A stretch of 11,868 nucleotides of DNA from Desulfobacteraceae bacterium (GTDB lineage: Bacteria > Desulfobacterota > Desulfobacteria > Desulfobacterales > UBA11574), in the NCBI GenBank assembly GCA_029857875.1, contig JAOUGB010000028.1, forward strand, positions 1 to 11,868, given 5' to 3'. Position 1 is the first letter of the stretch. Every line of letters starts with the position of its first letter. A program made the position numbers and the translations under genes. Under the pieces are notes generated by a model that did no database searches, had not been told where the DNA came from, and worked only from the letters and a program-made list of their open reading frames with translations. Below, piece after piece: positions 1 to 5,235 of the stretch.

Positions 1-166
1 CATGCTCCTTCTCCTGGTTGGCGGTTTCGGTGAATATATCGGATATCTGAACATACCCCTCTTTTTTTGCCTGGCTGGCAAAATAGGTGTACCGGTTTCT
101 TGCCTGCGACTCCCCGGAAAATGCAGATAAAAGATTTTTTTCCGTTTGGGTCCCTTTTAACGTCAT
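1..166 (-). CDS. rbr: Rubrerythrin, N-terminal part (runs off the left edge)
   Basis: Rubrerythrin is a cytoplasmic diiron peroxidase that reduces hydrogen peroxide to water in anaerobes. Only the first 55 residues are inside the window. They read MTLKGTQTEKNLLSAF, then GESQARNRYTYF, then an ETANQEKEH segment, matching the N-terminal helix pair of classical rubrerythrins. Glu19 and the Glu52-x-x-His55 pair are the expected first diiron ligands. The rest of the four-helix domain and the C-terminal rubredoxin-like iron site lie outside. The start is well supported: ATG at 166-164 is preceded by a perfect AGGAGG at 175-180 with 8 bases between. The gene is the last visible member of a minus-strand run with the small protein, peroxiredoxin and TlpA-like gene upstream. 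The 83-base gap before it shows no clear PerR or Fur box, so it may share their transcript. Confidence 0.93.
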   Translation of the reverse strand, partial: MTLKGTQTEKNLLSAFSGESQARNRYTYFASQAKKEGYVQISDIFTETANQEKEH

Positions 167-249
167 ATCAAACGCCTCCTTTTATGTGTTTGTTGATTAT
201 TTTTAAAAACTAAATACCGCCGGTGATACAACACACCTCTAACCGTTTT

Positions 250-465
250 TTAGCTGTCTGACTCTTCAGCCCACCACCCTTTTGCTATGTGTTTTTCTTT
301 TTCCTGTTCCGCAAGTTTTTTCACTTTATAGGCCGAATCACGCAATACTCCGTAAAGAATGCCACAGCCGTTATCTTCTCGCTCAATGTCGCCCTTATCT
401 GCGACTCTGATCATTTCATCTACAAGATTCAATGTTTTTCTAATATTATGATTGCAGCGTCTCAC
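250..465 (-). CDS. Small conserved-looking hypothetical protein (71 aa)
   Basis: A 71-residue soluble protein with no signal peptide or membrane segment. I cannot assign a function. It is mostly predicted helix, with charged and amphipathic stretches around a central GCGILYGVLRDSAYK segment (about residues 33-47) and a tail ending KGWWAEESDS. Its composition and regular helix pattern look like a real protein, and I have the impression of similar short proteins in other Desulfobacterota, which I cannot verify here. It starts with GTG at 465-463; the nearest ribosome-binding site is a GGAG about 10 bases upstream. An ATG 16 bases further upstream lies in another frame and stops after 11 codons (METLIRETLQS), so a start-site or frameshift uncertainty remains. 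It sits 33 bases after the peroxiredoxin stop and before rubrerythrin, suggesting a role in the same peroxide response. Confidence 0.7.
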   Translation of the reverse strand: MRRCNHNIRKTLNLVDEMIRVADKGDIEREDNGCGILYGVLRDSAYKVKKLAEQEKEKHIAKGWWAEESDS

Positions 466-498
466 GTATCAGGGTCTCCATAAGCTATCAAAACTTTA

Positions 499-1098
499 TC
501 AATCTTTGTTCAGTTTTTCCAGCGCTGTGGCCAGGTCTTTTAAGTCGGGCCGCTTGTTAATGTCGGATACATGTGCGTACCTTAAGATACCGTTCTTATC
601 TATGATAAACAACGCCCTCTCAGCGACACCATCTGAGCGAAGCACACCGAACATCTTTGCAACCTTACCATGGGGCCAAAAATCGGAAAGAACCGGAAAC
701 CATAGATCCCCCATCTGATTGGTCCAGGCATAAAGGGTCGGAATGTTGTCTACCGTAATCCCCAAAAGTACCGCACCGTTTTTATCAAAAATAACCTTCG
801 CAAGATTATAGCCCGGCCATTGATCCGAACACACCGGCGTCCAGGCAGCCGGCACAAAGGAAATGACAACATTTTTTTTCCCTTTAAATTGACTCAAAGA
901 GATTTTTTCTCCAGATAAAGAAGGAAGAGTGAAATCAGGTGCCTTTTCTCCGACCTTGACTTTCAGTTTGCTGTCTATCGGTTTTAACTGTCCGGGATTA
1001 TAAATATTTTTTTTGAACGCATCTGACAGTCCAAATGCATAAGTGCTAATAAAAAAAAGGACGAAAAGCGTTAAAAATATCTTAGAGTATTTTCTCAC
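499..1098 (-). CDS. Exported 1-Cys peroxiredoxin (AhpC/TSA family)
   Basis: A thiol peroxidase of the AhpC/TSA fold, predicted to act outside the cytoplasm. The catalytic motif PAAWTPVC has the family form P-x-x-x-T-x-x-C. Counted from the GTG at 1098, Cys90 is the only cysteine in the protein, with Thr87 beside it, and the Arg in VAERALFII (Arg161) fits the active-site arginine. With no resolving cysteine it must be recycled by an outside thiol, and the TlpA-like protein encoded just upstream is the obvious partner (inference). The N-terminus is basic and then strongly hydrophobic (KIFLTLFVLFFISTYAFG), a likely signal peptide. An upstream GTG at 1107 also opens the frame, but AGGAGG at 1112-1107 overlaps it; the same AGGAGG sits 8 bases before GTG 1098, so I chose 1098 (199 aa). 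The gene follows the TlpA-like stop by 16 bases. Confidence 0.88.
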   Translation of the reverse strand: MRKYSKIFLTLFVLFFISTYAFGLSDAFKKNIYNPGQLKPIDSKLKVKVGEKAPDFTLPSLSGEKISLSQFKGKKNVVISFVPAAWTPVCSDQWPGYNLAKVIFDKNGAVLLGITVDNIPTLYAWTNQMGDLWFPVLSDFWPHGKVAKMFGVLRSDGVAERALFIIDKNGILRYAHVSDINKRPDLKDLATALEKLNKD

Positions 1099-1106
1099 AG
1101 TCAACA

Positions 1107-1112
1107 CCTCCT
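1107..1112 (-). promoter_or_regulatory. Ribosome-binding site that decides the peroxiredoxin start
   Basis: AGGAGG reads on the minus strand from 1112 to 1107. It overlaps the longest possible start (GTG at 1107) but lies 8 bases before the in-frame GTG at 1098, so the protein should begin three codons later than the longest open frame. It falls between the TlpA-like stop (1115) and the start, consistent with coupled translation. Confidence 0.75.
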
Positions 1113-1114
1113 CT

Positions 1115-1687
1115 TTAAAATCCGGCTTTAGAAAGAATTAAGTTTAAGAATTTGGGTGCATCTTCTATTGCACCGCGCTCGGAATAAAAAATACTGTGGG
1201 TTCCATCCTTATTTATTTTAACGCCGATAAAGTATGGCGTTCTCACCTCTCCAAACATTTTGTGGATGGAAAAATCGCTATCTGGAAAAAGTGGAAAATT
1301 AACATCATAAGTCTTTTGGAAAAAATCAACCTCGAAAGGAGAGTTACCGGCACCAATACCGATCAGCTTTATTTTATTTTTCAGTTTTTCATCTTGTGCA
1401 ATCTTATTGTACAATTCATTTACCACCGGTGCATCTTTCTGGCAGTATGGGCAGTACATGCTAAAGATTTCTATTAGGACAACCTCTGCTTTTATCTCAG
1501 GAATGCGAAATGTTTTTTTATTTTTGGTAATGCCTAGATAGTTTTGGTGAGCTGGCACCTCAGGCACAGACAGCGTTATTTCCGGCAGCATCCCCCCTTC
1601 TTTCGGAGGGGCAATTCCCGCGGAAAGCAGACCGATGGACAATAACAATAAAATTAAAACCCAACTAACGACGGATGTTTTTTTCAT
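1115..1687 (-). CDS. Exported TlpA/ResA-like thioredoxin-fold protein with a CPYC site
   Basis: A periplasmic or membrane-anchored thiol oxidoreductase of the TlpA-like group. The N-terminus MKKTSVVSWVLILLLLSIGLL is a signal peptide or anchor with a possible cleavage after GIA (about residue 26). The thioredoxin domain covers roughly residues 45-190: a beta strand (VVLIEIF), the active site Cys79-Pro-Tyr-Cys82, and the conserved cis-proline in RTPYFIG (Pro151). The CPYC sequence is the glutaredoxin-type motif rather than the CGPC of thioredoxins or the CxPC common in TlpA. It starts at ATG 1687 with AAGGAG a few bases upstream, and a sigma-54 promoter candidate lies right behind that. It is the first gene of the run leading into the exported peroxiredoxin, so it may supply electrons to that enzyme (inference). 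Confidence 0.87.
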   Translation of the reverse strand: MKKTSVVSWVLILLLLSIGLLSAGIAPPKEGGMLPEITLSVPEVPAHQNYLGITKNKKTFRIPEIKAEVVLIEIFSMYCPYCQKDAPVVNELYNKIAQDEKLKNKIKLIGIGAGNSPFEVDFFQKTYDVNFPLFPDSDFSIHKMFGEVRTPYFIGVKINKDGTHSIFYSERGAIEDAPKFLNLILSKAGF

Positions 1688-1712
1688 AATAACTCCTTAT
1701 TTTATCTTAAAT

Positions 1713-1729
1713 AACAAGTTTTGTGCCAG
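1713..1729 (-). promoter_or_regulatory. Candidate sigma-54 (-24/-12) promoter for the TlpA-like/peroxiredoxin/rubrerythrin operon
   Basis: The minus strand reads CTGGCACAAAACTTGTT. Compared with the sigma-54 consensus YTGGCACG-N4-TTGCW, it has the complete CTGGCAC half, the correct spacing, and TTG at -12, with A for G after the first block and T for C at -12. Transcription would start near 1702, leaving a leader of about 15 bases that holds the AAGGAG ribosome-binding site (1693-1698) before the ATG at 1687. The placement supports a real promoter, though no start site is known. Confidence 0.55.
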
Positions 1730-1862
1730 GCAGAATAAATAATCGATAGATATCATAATATCCTGACATACATTAATTGTTTTAAATTACTGCAAACCAA
1801 AATTTGTTTTAATTAAATGTTAGTTATCACCGATTTAAGGGTTCGCAAAACCGGTCCAAAGA

Positions 1863-1876
1863 TCAAAAAATTTTGA
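1863..1876. promoter_or_regulatory. Possible activator site (inverted repeat TCAAAA-AA-TTTTGA)
   Basis: A perfect inverted repeat with 6-base arms and a 2-base spacer, about 135-150 bp upstream of the sigma-54 promoter candidate at 1713-1729. That is a usual distance for an enhancer-type activator site. Between the two, TATCACCGATTTA at 1825-1837 resembles an integration-host-factor site with one mismatch. The region is A/T-rich, so either match could be chance. Confidence 0.2.
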
Positions 1877-1941
1877 AAGGCCTACAAAAACATGTAAACG
1901 AAACTGTATTGAAAGCATGCGAAAAGACTAAAAACTGTCTC

Positions 1942-1964
1942 ACATTAAATGTTGATACACATTT
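1942..1964. repeat. Overlapping small palindromes downstream of the ferritin-like gene
   Basis: ACATT-A-AATGT (1942-1952) overlaps AAATGT-TGATAC-ACATTT (1947-1964); both have perfect arms. On the minus strand the second could form a weak hairpin 20 bases after the ferritin-like stop, but no clean T-run follows at once. It may be a weak transcript end or a regulator site for the next operon. Confidence 0.25.
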
Positions 1965-1983
1965 GTATTATGAAACAAGATCC

Positions 1984-2508
1984 TTATTGATTTTTTAGGG
2001 CAACCAGTTCTTTGCTAAGTATTTTTATGTGGCCCATCTCTTCTTTGATAATTTTGTCAAGTTTATCCTTCCCATACTTTTCAGGGACCATTTCTTTCAT
2101 ACCAAGATAAAAAACGATGGAATCTTTTTCAGCAAGGATGGCTGCCTTGAGGACACTTTTCATGGATGAAAAATCAATCTCTTTTTCAAAAAAGATTTTG
2201 GTATCTGCCAGCGCCCGGAGATAAAGGGCGGATTCATTTTGAGGGTCAAACGCCGTTGATGCTTTTTCATTTCCCGACAGTTCCGACCTTAAATCTACAA
2301 ATGTCTTTTCATGTTCGACTTCCATTTCCGAAAGTTCAATAAGAAGCTTTTTATACTTAGGATTGTCTGTGTTTTGAGCGGCATCTCCATAAAATTTGGC
2401 GCCATTTCTTTCAAGTTGTTCAGCCATCTCAAACACATCGTTTGCAGTAAAGTCATAAACCATTTTTTCATGCCTTTCGATATCTTGAATTATTCTTTTA
2501 TCCTGCAT
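1984..2508 (-). CDS. Ferritin-like diiron protein (rubrerythrin-superfamily, erythrin-like)
   Basis: A soluble four-helix diiron protein of the ferritin-like/rubrerythrin superfamily, without a rubredoxin domain. Likely ligands occur in the standard order: Glu33 (QLERNGAKFY), Glu63-x-x-His66 (EMEVEHEKTF), Glu127 (AILAEKDSIVFY) and Glu157-x-x-His160 (KEEMGHI). Its role is probably peroxide reduction, iron oxidation or diiron-based sensing; the sequence does not decide which. The ATG at 2508 overlaps the end of the upstream zinc-ribbon gene by 19 bases. A second in-frame ATG at 2463 (residue 16, MVYDFTANDVFEMAEQ) has AAAGG about 9 bases before it and resembles the usual beginning of such proteins, so the mature start may be there. 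The overlap with the zinc-ribbon gene indicates one transcript. It ends in TAA at 1984. Confidence 0.88.
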   Translation of the reverse strand: MQDKRIIQDIERHEKMVYDFTANDVFEMAEQLERNGAKFYGDAAQNTDNPKYKKLLIELSEMEVEHEKTFVDLRSELSGNEKASTAFDPQNESALYLRALADTKIFFEKEIDFSSMKSVLKAAILAEKDSIVFYLGMKEMVPEKYGKDKLDKIIKEEMGHIKILSKELVALKNQ

Positions 2509-2696
2509 TCCTTATCCCATTCAGGGCATGCAGTTTTCATATCAGTCTCGTACTTGATTAAGCATTCGCTACAATCCATTTCAACATTTGTTACATCACC
2601 GTATCTTTCTTTGATTTCTTCGGTAGACAGATGTGTAACAGCACTGCATCCGCACTGAGGACAGGATGTTTCAATTTTATACCGTTTGGACGACAT
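2490..2696 (-). CDS. Small cysteine-rich zinc-ribbon-like protein (68 aa)
   Basis: A 68-residue acidic protein with seven cysteines. The pattern is CPQCGC at residues 12-17, CSEC at 42-45, and single cysteines at 57 (ACPEW) and 64 (KECRI). Two C-x-x-C knuckles about 26 residues apart suggest a zinc ribbon or rubredoxin-like metal site, but I do not recognise a named family. The start is firm: ATG at 2696 has AGGAGG 6 bases upstream. The gene overlaps the ferritin-like gene by 19 bases, so the two are translationally linked. In rubrerythrin a diiron domain and a C4 iron domain share one chain, so this pair might be a split version of that layout (inference). A strong sigma-54 promoter candidate lies about 155 bases upstream. 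Confidence 0.78.
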   Translation of the reverse strand: MSSKRYKIETSCPQCGCSAVTHLSTEEIKERYGDVTNVEMDCSECLIKYETDMKTACPEWDKECRIKE

Positions 2697-2791
2697 GTTG
2701 CACCTCCTATGAATGGGGTTATAAAAAGGTTAATACGATATGTTACAGAAAAAGTTCGTTTTTTGATGAGTTAAAGATTATGATGATATAT

Positions 2792-2819
2792 AAATGACCT
2801 AAGAAAATGACCTAAGAAA
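2792..2819. repeat. 13-bp tandem repeat (AAATGACCTAAGA x2) in the leader of the zinc-ribbon/ferritin operon
   Basis: Two exact head-to-tail copies, 2792-2804 and 2805-2817, followed by AA. They lie between the sigma-54 promoter candidate (2852-2868) and the gene start (2696), so they would be inside the transcribed leader. They could be a binding site pair or a slippage duplication. Confidence 0.85.
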
Positions 2820-2851
2820 TAATTTGCATACCAATTTTATCTTGATTTAAA

Positions 2852-2868
2852 TGCAATGCTCATGCCAA
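2852..2868 (-). promoter_or_regulatory. Candidate sigma-54 (-24/-12) promoter for the zinc-ribbon/ferritin-like operon
   Basis: The minus strand reads TTGGCATGAGCATTGCA. Against the consensus YTGGCACG-N4-TTGCW it differs at a single defined position (T for C at the seventh base); the invariant GG and GC are both present at the right spacing. Transcription would start near 2841, giving a leader of about 145 bases that contains the 13-bp tandem repeat. This is the best sigma-54 match I found in the window. Confidence 0.65.
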
Positions 2869-2893
2869 ATATGTCACAAGTTTATTTCCCAGG

Positions 2894-2910
2894 TTGGCAT
2901 AGTTGTTGTA
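2894..2910 (+). promoter_or_regulatory. Weak sigma-54-like site upstream of the VOC/fumC pair
   Basis: TTGGCATAGTTGTTGTA has the TTGGCA block and TTG at -12 with correct spacing, but differs from consensus at three defined positions, including T for C at -12. It would start transcription near 2922, about 70 bases before the VOC gene, and sits back to back with the better site on the opposite strand. Confidence 0.3.
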
Positions 2911-2991
2911 TTGTGTGTTTAAGGGATTGGTGAGTTTTTATTATAACCTTTTATCAGCGAAATGAATAATCTTTTTTAAAAGGACCGTAAG

Positions 2992-3561
2992 ATGGCAAAA
3001 TACATCGGGATTAATCATCTGGCAATGGCCACCCGAGATATGGATACCACTATTAGATTCTGGCGGGATTTGTTGGGACTGCGTCTTGTGGCCGGACTCG
3101 GCGGGCCGAAATACAGACATTATTTTTTTGAACTTTCCGAGTATGACATGATTGCCTTTTTTGAGTGGCCTGACGTCGAAAAAATGCCCGAAAAAGATCA
3201 TGGCGTGCCGGTCAGAGGTCCCTTTGTATTTGACCATGTTTCTTTGGGGGTTGAAAGTGATGAAGACCTATGGGAACTTAAGGACAAACTTGAAACCGCT
3301 GGAATTTGGGTTTCGGAAGTTATCGATCATGGGTTTATCCATTCCATCTATTCCTTTGATCCGAACAATATCCCCATTGAGTTCAGCGCACCGGTTGCCG
3401 GTTTAGACATACGAAAGTCTCCCAAGATGAAAGACAAAAGTCCCACGGCAATTGCCGAAGAAGGCGCCAATCCTCAGGCCGGCCATTGGCCGGAAGTCAA
3501 AAAGTCGACTCCGTTAGAGGATCGCAGCATTTATCCGGGTGAAGGTATGGCTTTAATCTGA
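2992..3561 (+). CDS. VOC-superfamily (glyoxalase/dioxygenase fold) metalloprotein
   Basis: A cytoplasmic protein with two beta-alpha-beta-beta-beta modules of the vicinal oxygen chelate fold (about residues 5-60 and 78-133). Four residues fit the metal-binding positions of glyoxalase I: His9 (INHLA), Glu58 (FFEWP), His82 (FDHVSLGVE) and Glu130 (PIEFS). This makes an active metal site likely. The substrate is unknown: methylglyoxal-thiol adducts are possible, but this superfamily is broad. After the fold there is a tail of about 50 residues, rich in Pro, Lys and Glu and probably flexible, that classical glyoxalase I lacks. The start ATG at 2992 has AAGGA 7 bases upstream. fumC begins 36 bases downstream on the same strand, so the two are probably co-transcribed. 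Confidence 0.85.
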   Translation: MAKYIGINHLAMATRDMDTTIRFWRDLLGLRLVAGLGGPKYRHYFFELSEYDMIAFFEWPDVEKMPEKDHGVPVRGPFVFDHVSLGVESDEDLWELKDKLETAGIWVSEVIDHGFIHSIYSFDPNNIPIEFSAPVAGLDIRKSPKMKDKSPTAIAEEGANPQAGHWPEVKKSTPLEDRSIYPGEGMALI

Positions 3562-3597
3562 CGTAAGCAAATTTATTAAATTAGGAATGAGCTTATT

Positions 3598-4965
3598 ATG
3601 AAATACCGAAAAGAAAAAGATTCATTGGGAATTATAGAAGTTCCAGCAGATGCGTATTTTGGAGCAAGTACCCAGAGGGCGGTTAACAATTTTCCTGTCA
3701 GCGGTCTTAGATTTCACGCTTCATTTATTTATTCCCTTGCTCTGATAAAACAATGTGCTGCAATGGTGAACCATGAACTGGGCCTTCTTGACAGAAAGGT
3801 ATCAGAACCCATTGTCACATCCGCCAAGGAAATTATGCAAGGAAAATTGGAAGATCAGTTTGTGGTGGATGTATTTCAAACTGGATCAGGCACTTCAACG
3901 AACATGAACGTGAACGAGGTCATTGCATCTAGGGCAAACGAAATTGTTACAGGGAAAAAAGGGGGGAAATTTCCGGTTCATCCCAATGATCATGTCAATC
4001 TCGGACAATCGAGCAATGACGTCATCCCTTCTGCCATCCATATCTCTGCATTAACCCTTATTAAAAAGAGTCTTATTCCTTCATTGGTCAGTCTCAAAAG
4101 AAGCCTTTCAGATAAAGCCGTTGAATTTAAAGATGTAAAAAAAATCGGAAGAACCCATTTACAGGATGCCGTACCCATATTTTTGGGTCAGGCGTTTTCA
4201 GGATATGAAAGACAAATTGCGCTTGCCATAAAAAGAATTGAGACCGCCCAAGACCATCTCGCAGAACTTGCCTTGGGCGGAACCGCTGTTGGAAACGGCC
4301 TGAATACCCATCCTGATTTTGCAAAAAAAGTTATCCTCCTGATCTCGAAACATTCAAAATTCAACTTTAGGGAAGCAGAAAACCATTTTGAAGCCCAGGG
4401 GGCACAGGACGCTGCGGTCGAAACCAGCGGCGCCTTAAAAACCATCGCCGGCAGTCTGGTGAAAATTTGCAATGACATTCGATGGCTTGCATCCGGCCCC
4501 AGGTGCGGGCTGGGTGAAATATCGATTCCTTCTCTTCAACCCGGGTCTTCTATTATGCCCGGAAAGATTAATCCGGTTATTCCGGAAGCCGTTATTCAGG
4601 TATGTGCTCAGGTCATGGGAAACGACACCACAATTACGATAAGCGGACAGGCGGGCAATTTTGAATTAAATGTAATGCTGCCGGTGATTGCCTATAACCT
4701 TCTGCAATCCATAGACCTTCTTTCTTCTGTAACCAAGCTTTTAGCTGAAAAATGCATCATCGGAATTCGCGCCAATCGACAAAAATGTGCCGCCGACATC
4801 GAAAAAAGCCTGGCCATGGCAACCTATCTGGTACCCCATGTCGGATACGACAAGGCAGCCGCCATTGCAAACAAGGCCCACGAGACGGGCAAAACCATCA
4901 TCGAAATTGTTCTAGAGGAAAAGATTCTTCCTGAGAAAGAATTGGCAAGAATCTTTTTTTCTTAA
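3598..4965 (+). CDS. fumC: Class II fumarate hydratase (fumarase C)
   Basis: Catalyses reversible hydration of fumarate to malate in the cytoplasm, as a homotetramer in known relatives. At 455 residues it has normal full length. The superfamily signature GSSIMPGKINP (316-326) supplies the catalytic serine, here Ser318. GRTHLQDAVP (184-193) supplies the catalytic His187; aspartases carry Gln here, which favours fumarase over aspartase. TGSGTSTNMNVNE (95-107) and GQSSNDVIPS (136-145) are the other substrate-site blocks. Class II fumarases contain no iron-sulfur cluster and so resist oxygen and superoxide, unlike the class I enzymes many anaerobes use; that fits its position beside peroxide-defence genes (inference). 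The ATG at 3598 is 36 bases after the VOC gene, with a weak GAG or AGGA upstream. No convincing terminator follows. Confidence 0.95.
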   Translation: MKYRKEKDSLGIIEVPADAYFGASTQRAVNNFPVSGLRFHASFIYSLALIKQCAAMVNHELGLLDRKVSEPIVTSAKEIMQGKLEDQFVVDVFQTGSGTSTNMNVNEVIASRANEIVTGKKGGKFPVHPNDHVNLGQSSNDVIPSAIHISALTLIKKSLIPSLVSLKRSLSDKAVEFKDVKKIGRTHLQDAVPIFLGQAFSGYERQIALAIKRIETAQDHLAELALGGTAVGNGLNTHPDFAKKVILLISKHSKFNFREAENHFEAQGAQDAAVETSGALKTIAGSLVKICNDIRWLASGPRCGLGEISIPSLQPGSSIMPGKINPVIPEAVIQVCAQVMGNDTTITISGQAGNFELNVMLPVIAYNLLQSIDLLSSVTKLLAEKCIIGIRANRQKCAADIEKSLAMATYLVPHVGYDKAAAIANKAHETGKTIIEIVLEEKILPEKELARIFFS

Positions 4966-5005
4966 ATACTTGAGCCCTCGGGGTGTTTTTCTGAATAGCC
5001 GCTTC

Positions 5006-5041
5006 ATGGATAATCTTTTTTTAAAACGCGTGAACTCGTAG
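5006..5041 (+). pseudogene. Degenerate mini-ORF in the left arm of the palindrome
   Basis: Begins ATG at 5006 and reads MDNLFLKRVNS before a TAG at 5039-5041. The first seven residues match the opposite-strand mini-ORF (MDDLFLK) except for one change, and a KEQ triplet reappears in the same frame beyond the stop. It looks like a broken copy of the sequence in the right arm. No good ribosome-binding site is present. Confidence 0.4.
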
Positions 5042-5092
5042 CAAGGGTTCGTAAAGAAAGAACAGGAACCAATCTTTAAAAAATCAATAGGT

Positions 5093-5203
5093 TCACAGTA
5101 TAACTTGCAATTTCTTTAAAGATTCGATTTCGGCATGCGCCTGTTCTTTCTGACGATCCCTACGCCACTCAAACAGCACCCATTTTAAAAAAAGATCATC
5201 CAT
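5093..5203 (-). CDS. Possible 36-aa mini-protein in the right arm of the palindrome
   Basis: An intact short frame on the minus strand, ATG at 5203 to TGA at 5093-5095. It starts MDDLFLKWVLFEWRRDRQ and continues KEQAHAEIESLKKLQVIL. The composition is that of a charged amphipathic helix with an aromatic N-terminal part (Trp8, Trp13), without a signal peptide. It lies opposite to both neighbouring genes. Only a weak GCGGA precedes the ATG, so translation is doubtful. Against chance, the other palindrome arm encodes the same opening residues; in favour of chance, shared DNA ancestry alone would give that. Function unknown. Confidence 0.35.
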   Translation of the reverse strand: MDDLFLKWVLFEWRRDRQKEQAHAEIESLKKLQVIL

Positions 5204-5214
5204 TCCGCTAATAT

Positions 5215-5235
5215 TCAATCGTCAATCATCAATCG
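5215..5235. repeat. Three heptamers TCAATC(G/A) in tandem
   Basis: TCAATCG, TCAATCA, TCAATCG run head to tail just outside the palindrome and upstream of the MetE-like gene. This is a simple short tandem array with no known role here. Confidence 0.8.

Larger units (their letters stand above)
4993..5216. repeat. ~224-bp imperfect palindromic element (foldback/MITE-like)
   Basis: The left arm pairs with the reverse complement of the right arm over most of its length. The outermost GAATA (4993-4997) matches TATTC (5212-5216). ATGGATAATCTTTTTTTAAA (5006-5025) matches the complement of 5184-5203 with one difference. AGAAAGAACAGG (5054-5065) matches CCTGTTCTTTCT (5140-5151). AATCTTTAAA (5071-5080) matches TTTAAAGATT (5115-5124). 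The right arm is about 14 bases longer because of small insertions. No transposase or clear target duplication is seen. It looks like a decayed inverted duplication or a non-autonomous foldback element, and its transcript could form a long hairpin between fumC and the MetE-like gene. Confidence 0.75.

Noticed and set aside
1542..1558. CTGGCACCTCAGGCACA as a sigma-54 promoter
   Set aside because: The -12 block TTGC is missing, and the site lies inside the TlpA-like gene on the wrong strand.
2311..2658. Plus-strand 115-codon frame across the ferritin-like and zinc-ribbon genes
   Set aside because: It is antisense to two well-supported genes and has a low-complexity hydrophobic translation.
4975..4990. 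Possible terminator after fumC (GCCCTCGGGGTGTTTTT)
   Set aside because: The CCC/GGG stem would leave a 2-base loop, so no stable hairpin forms despite the T-run.
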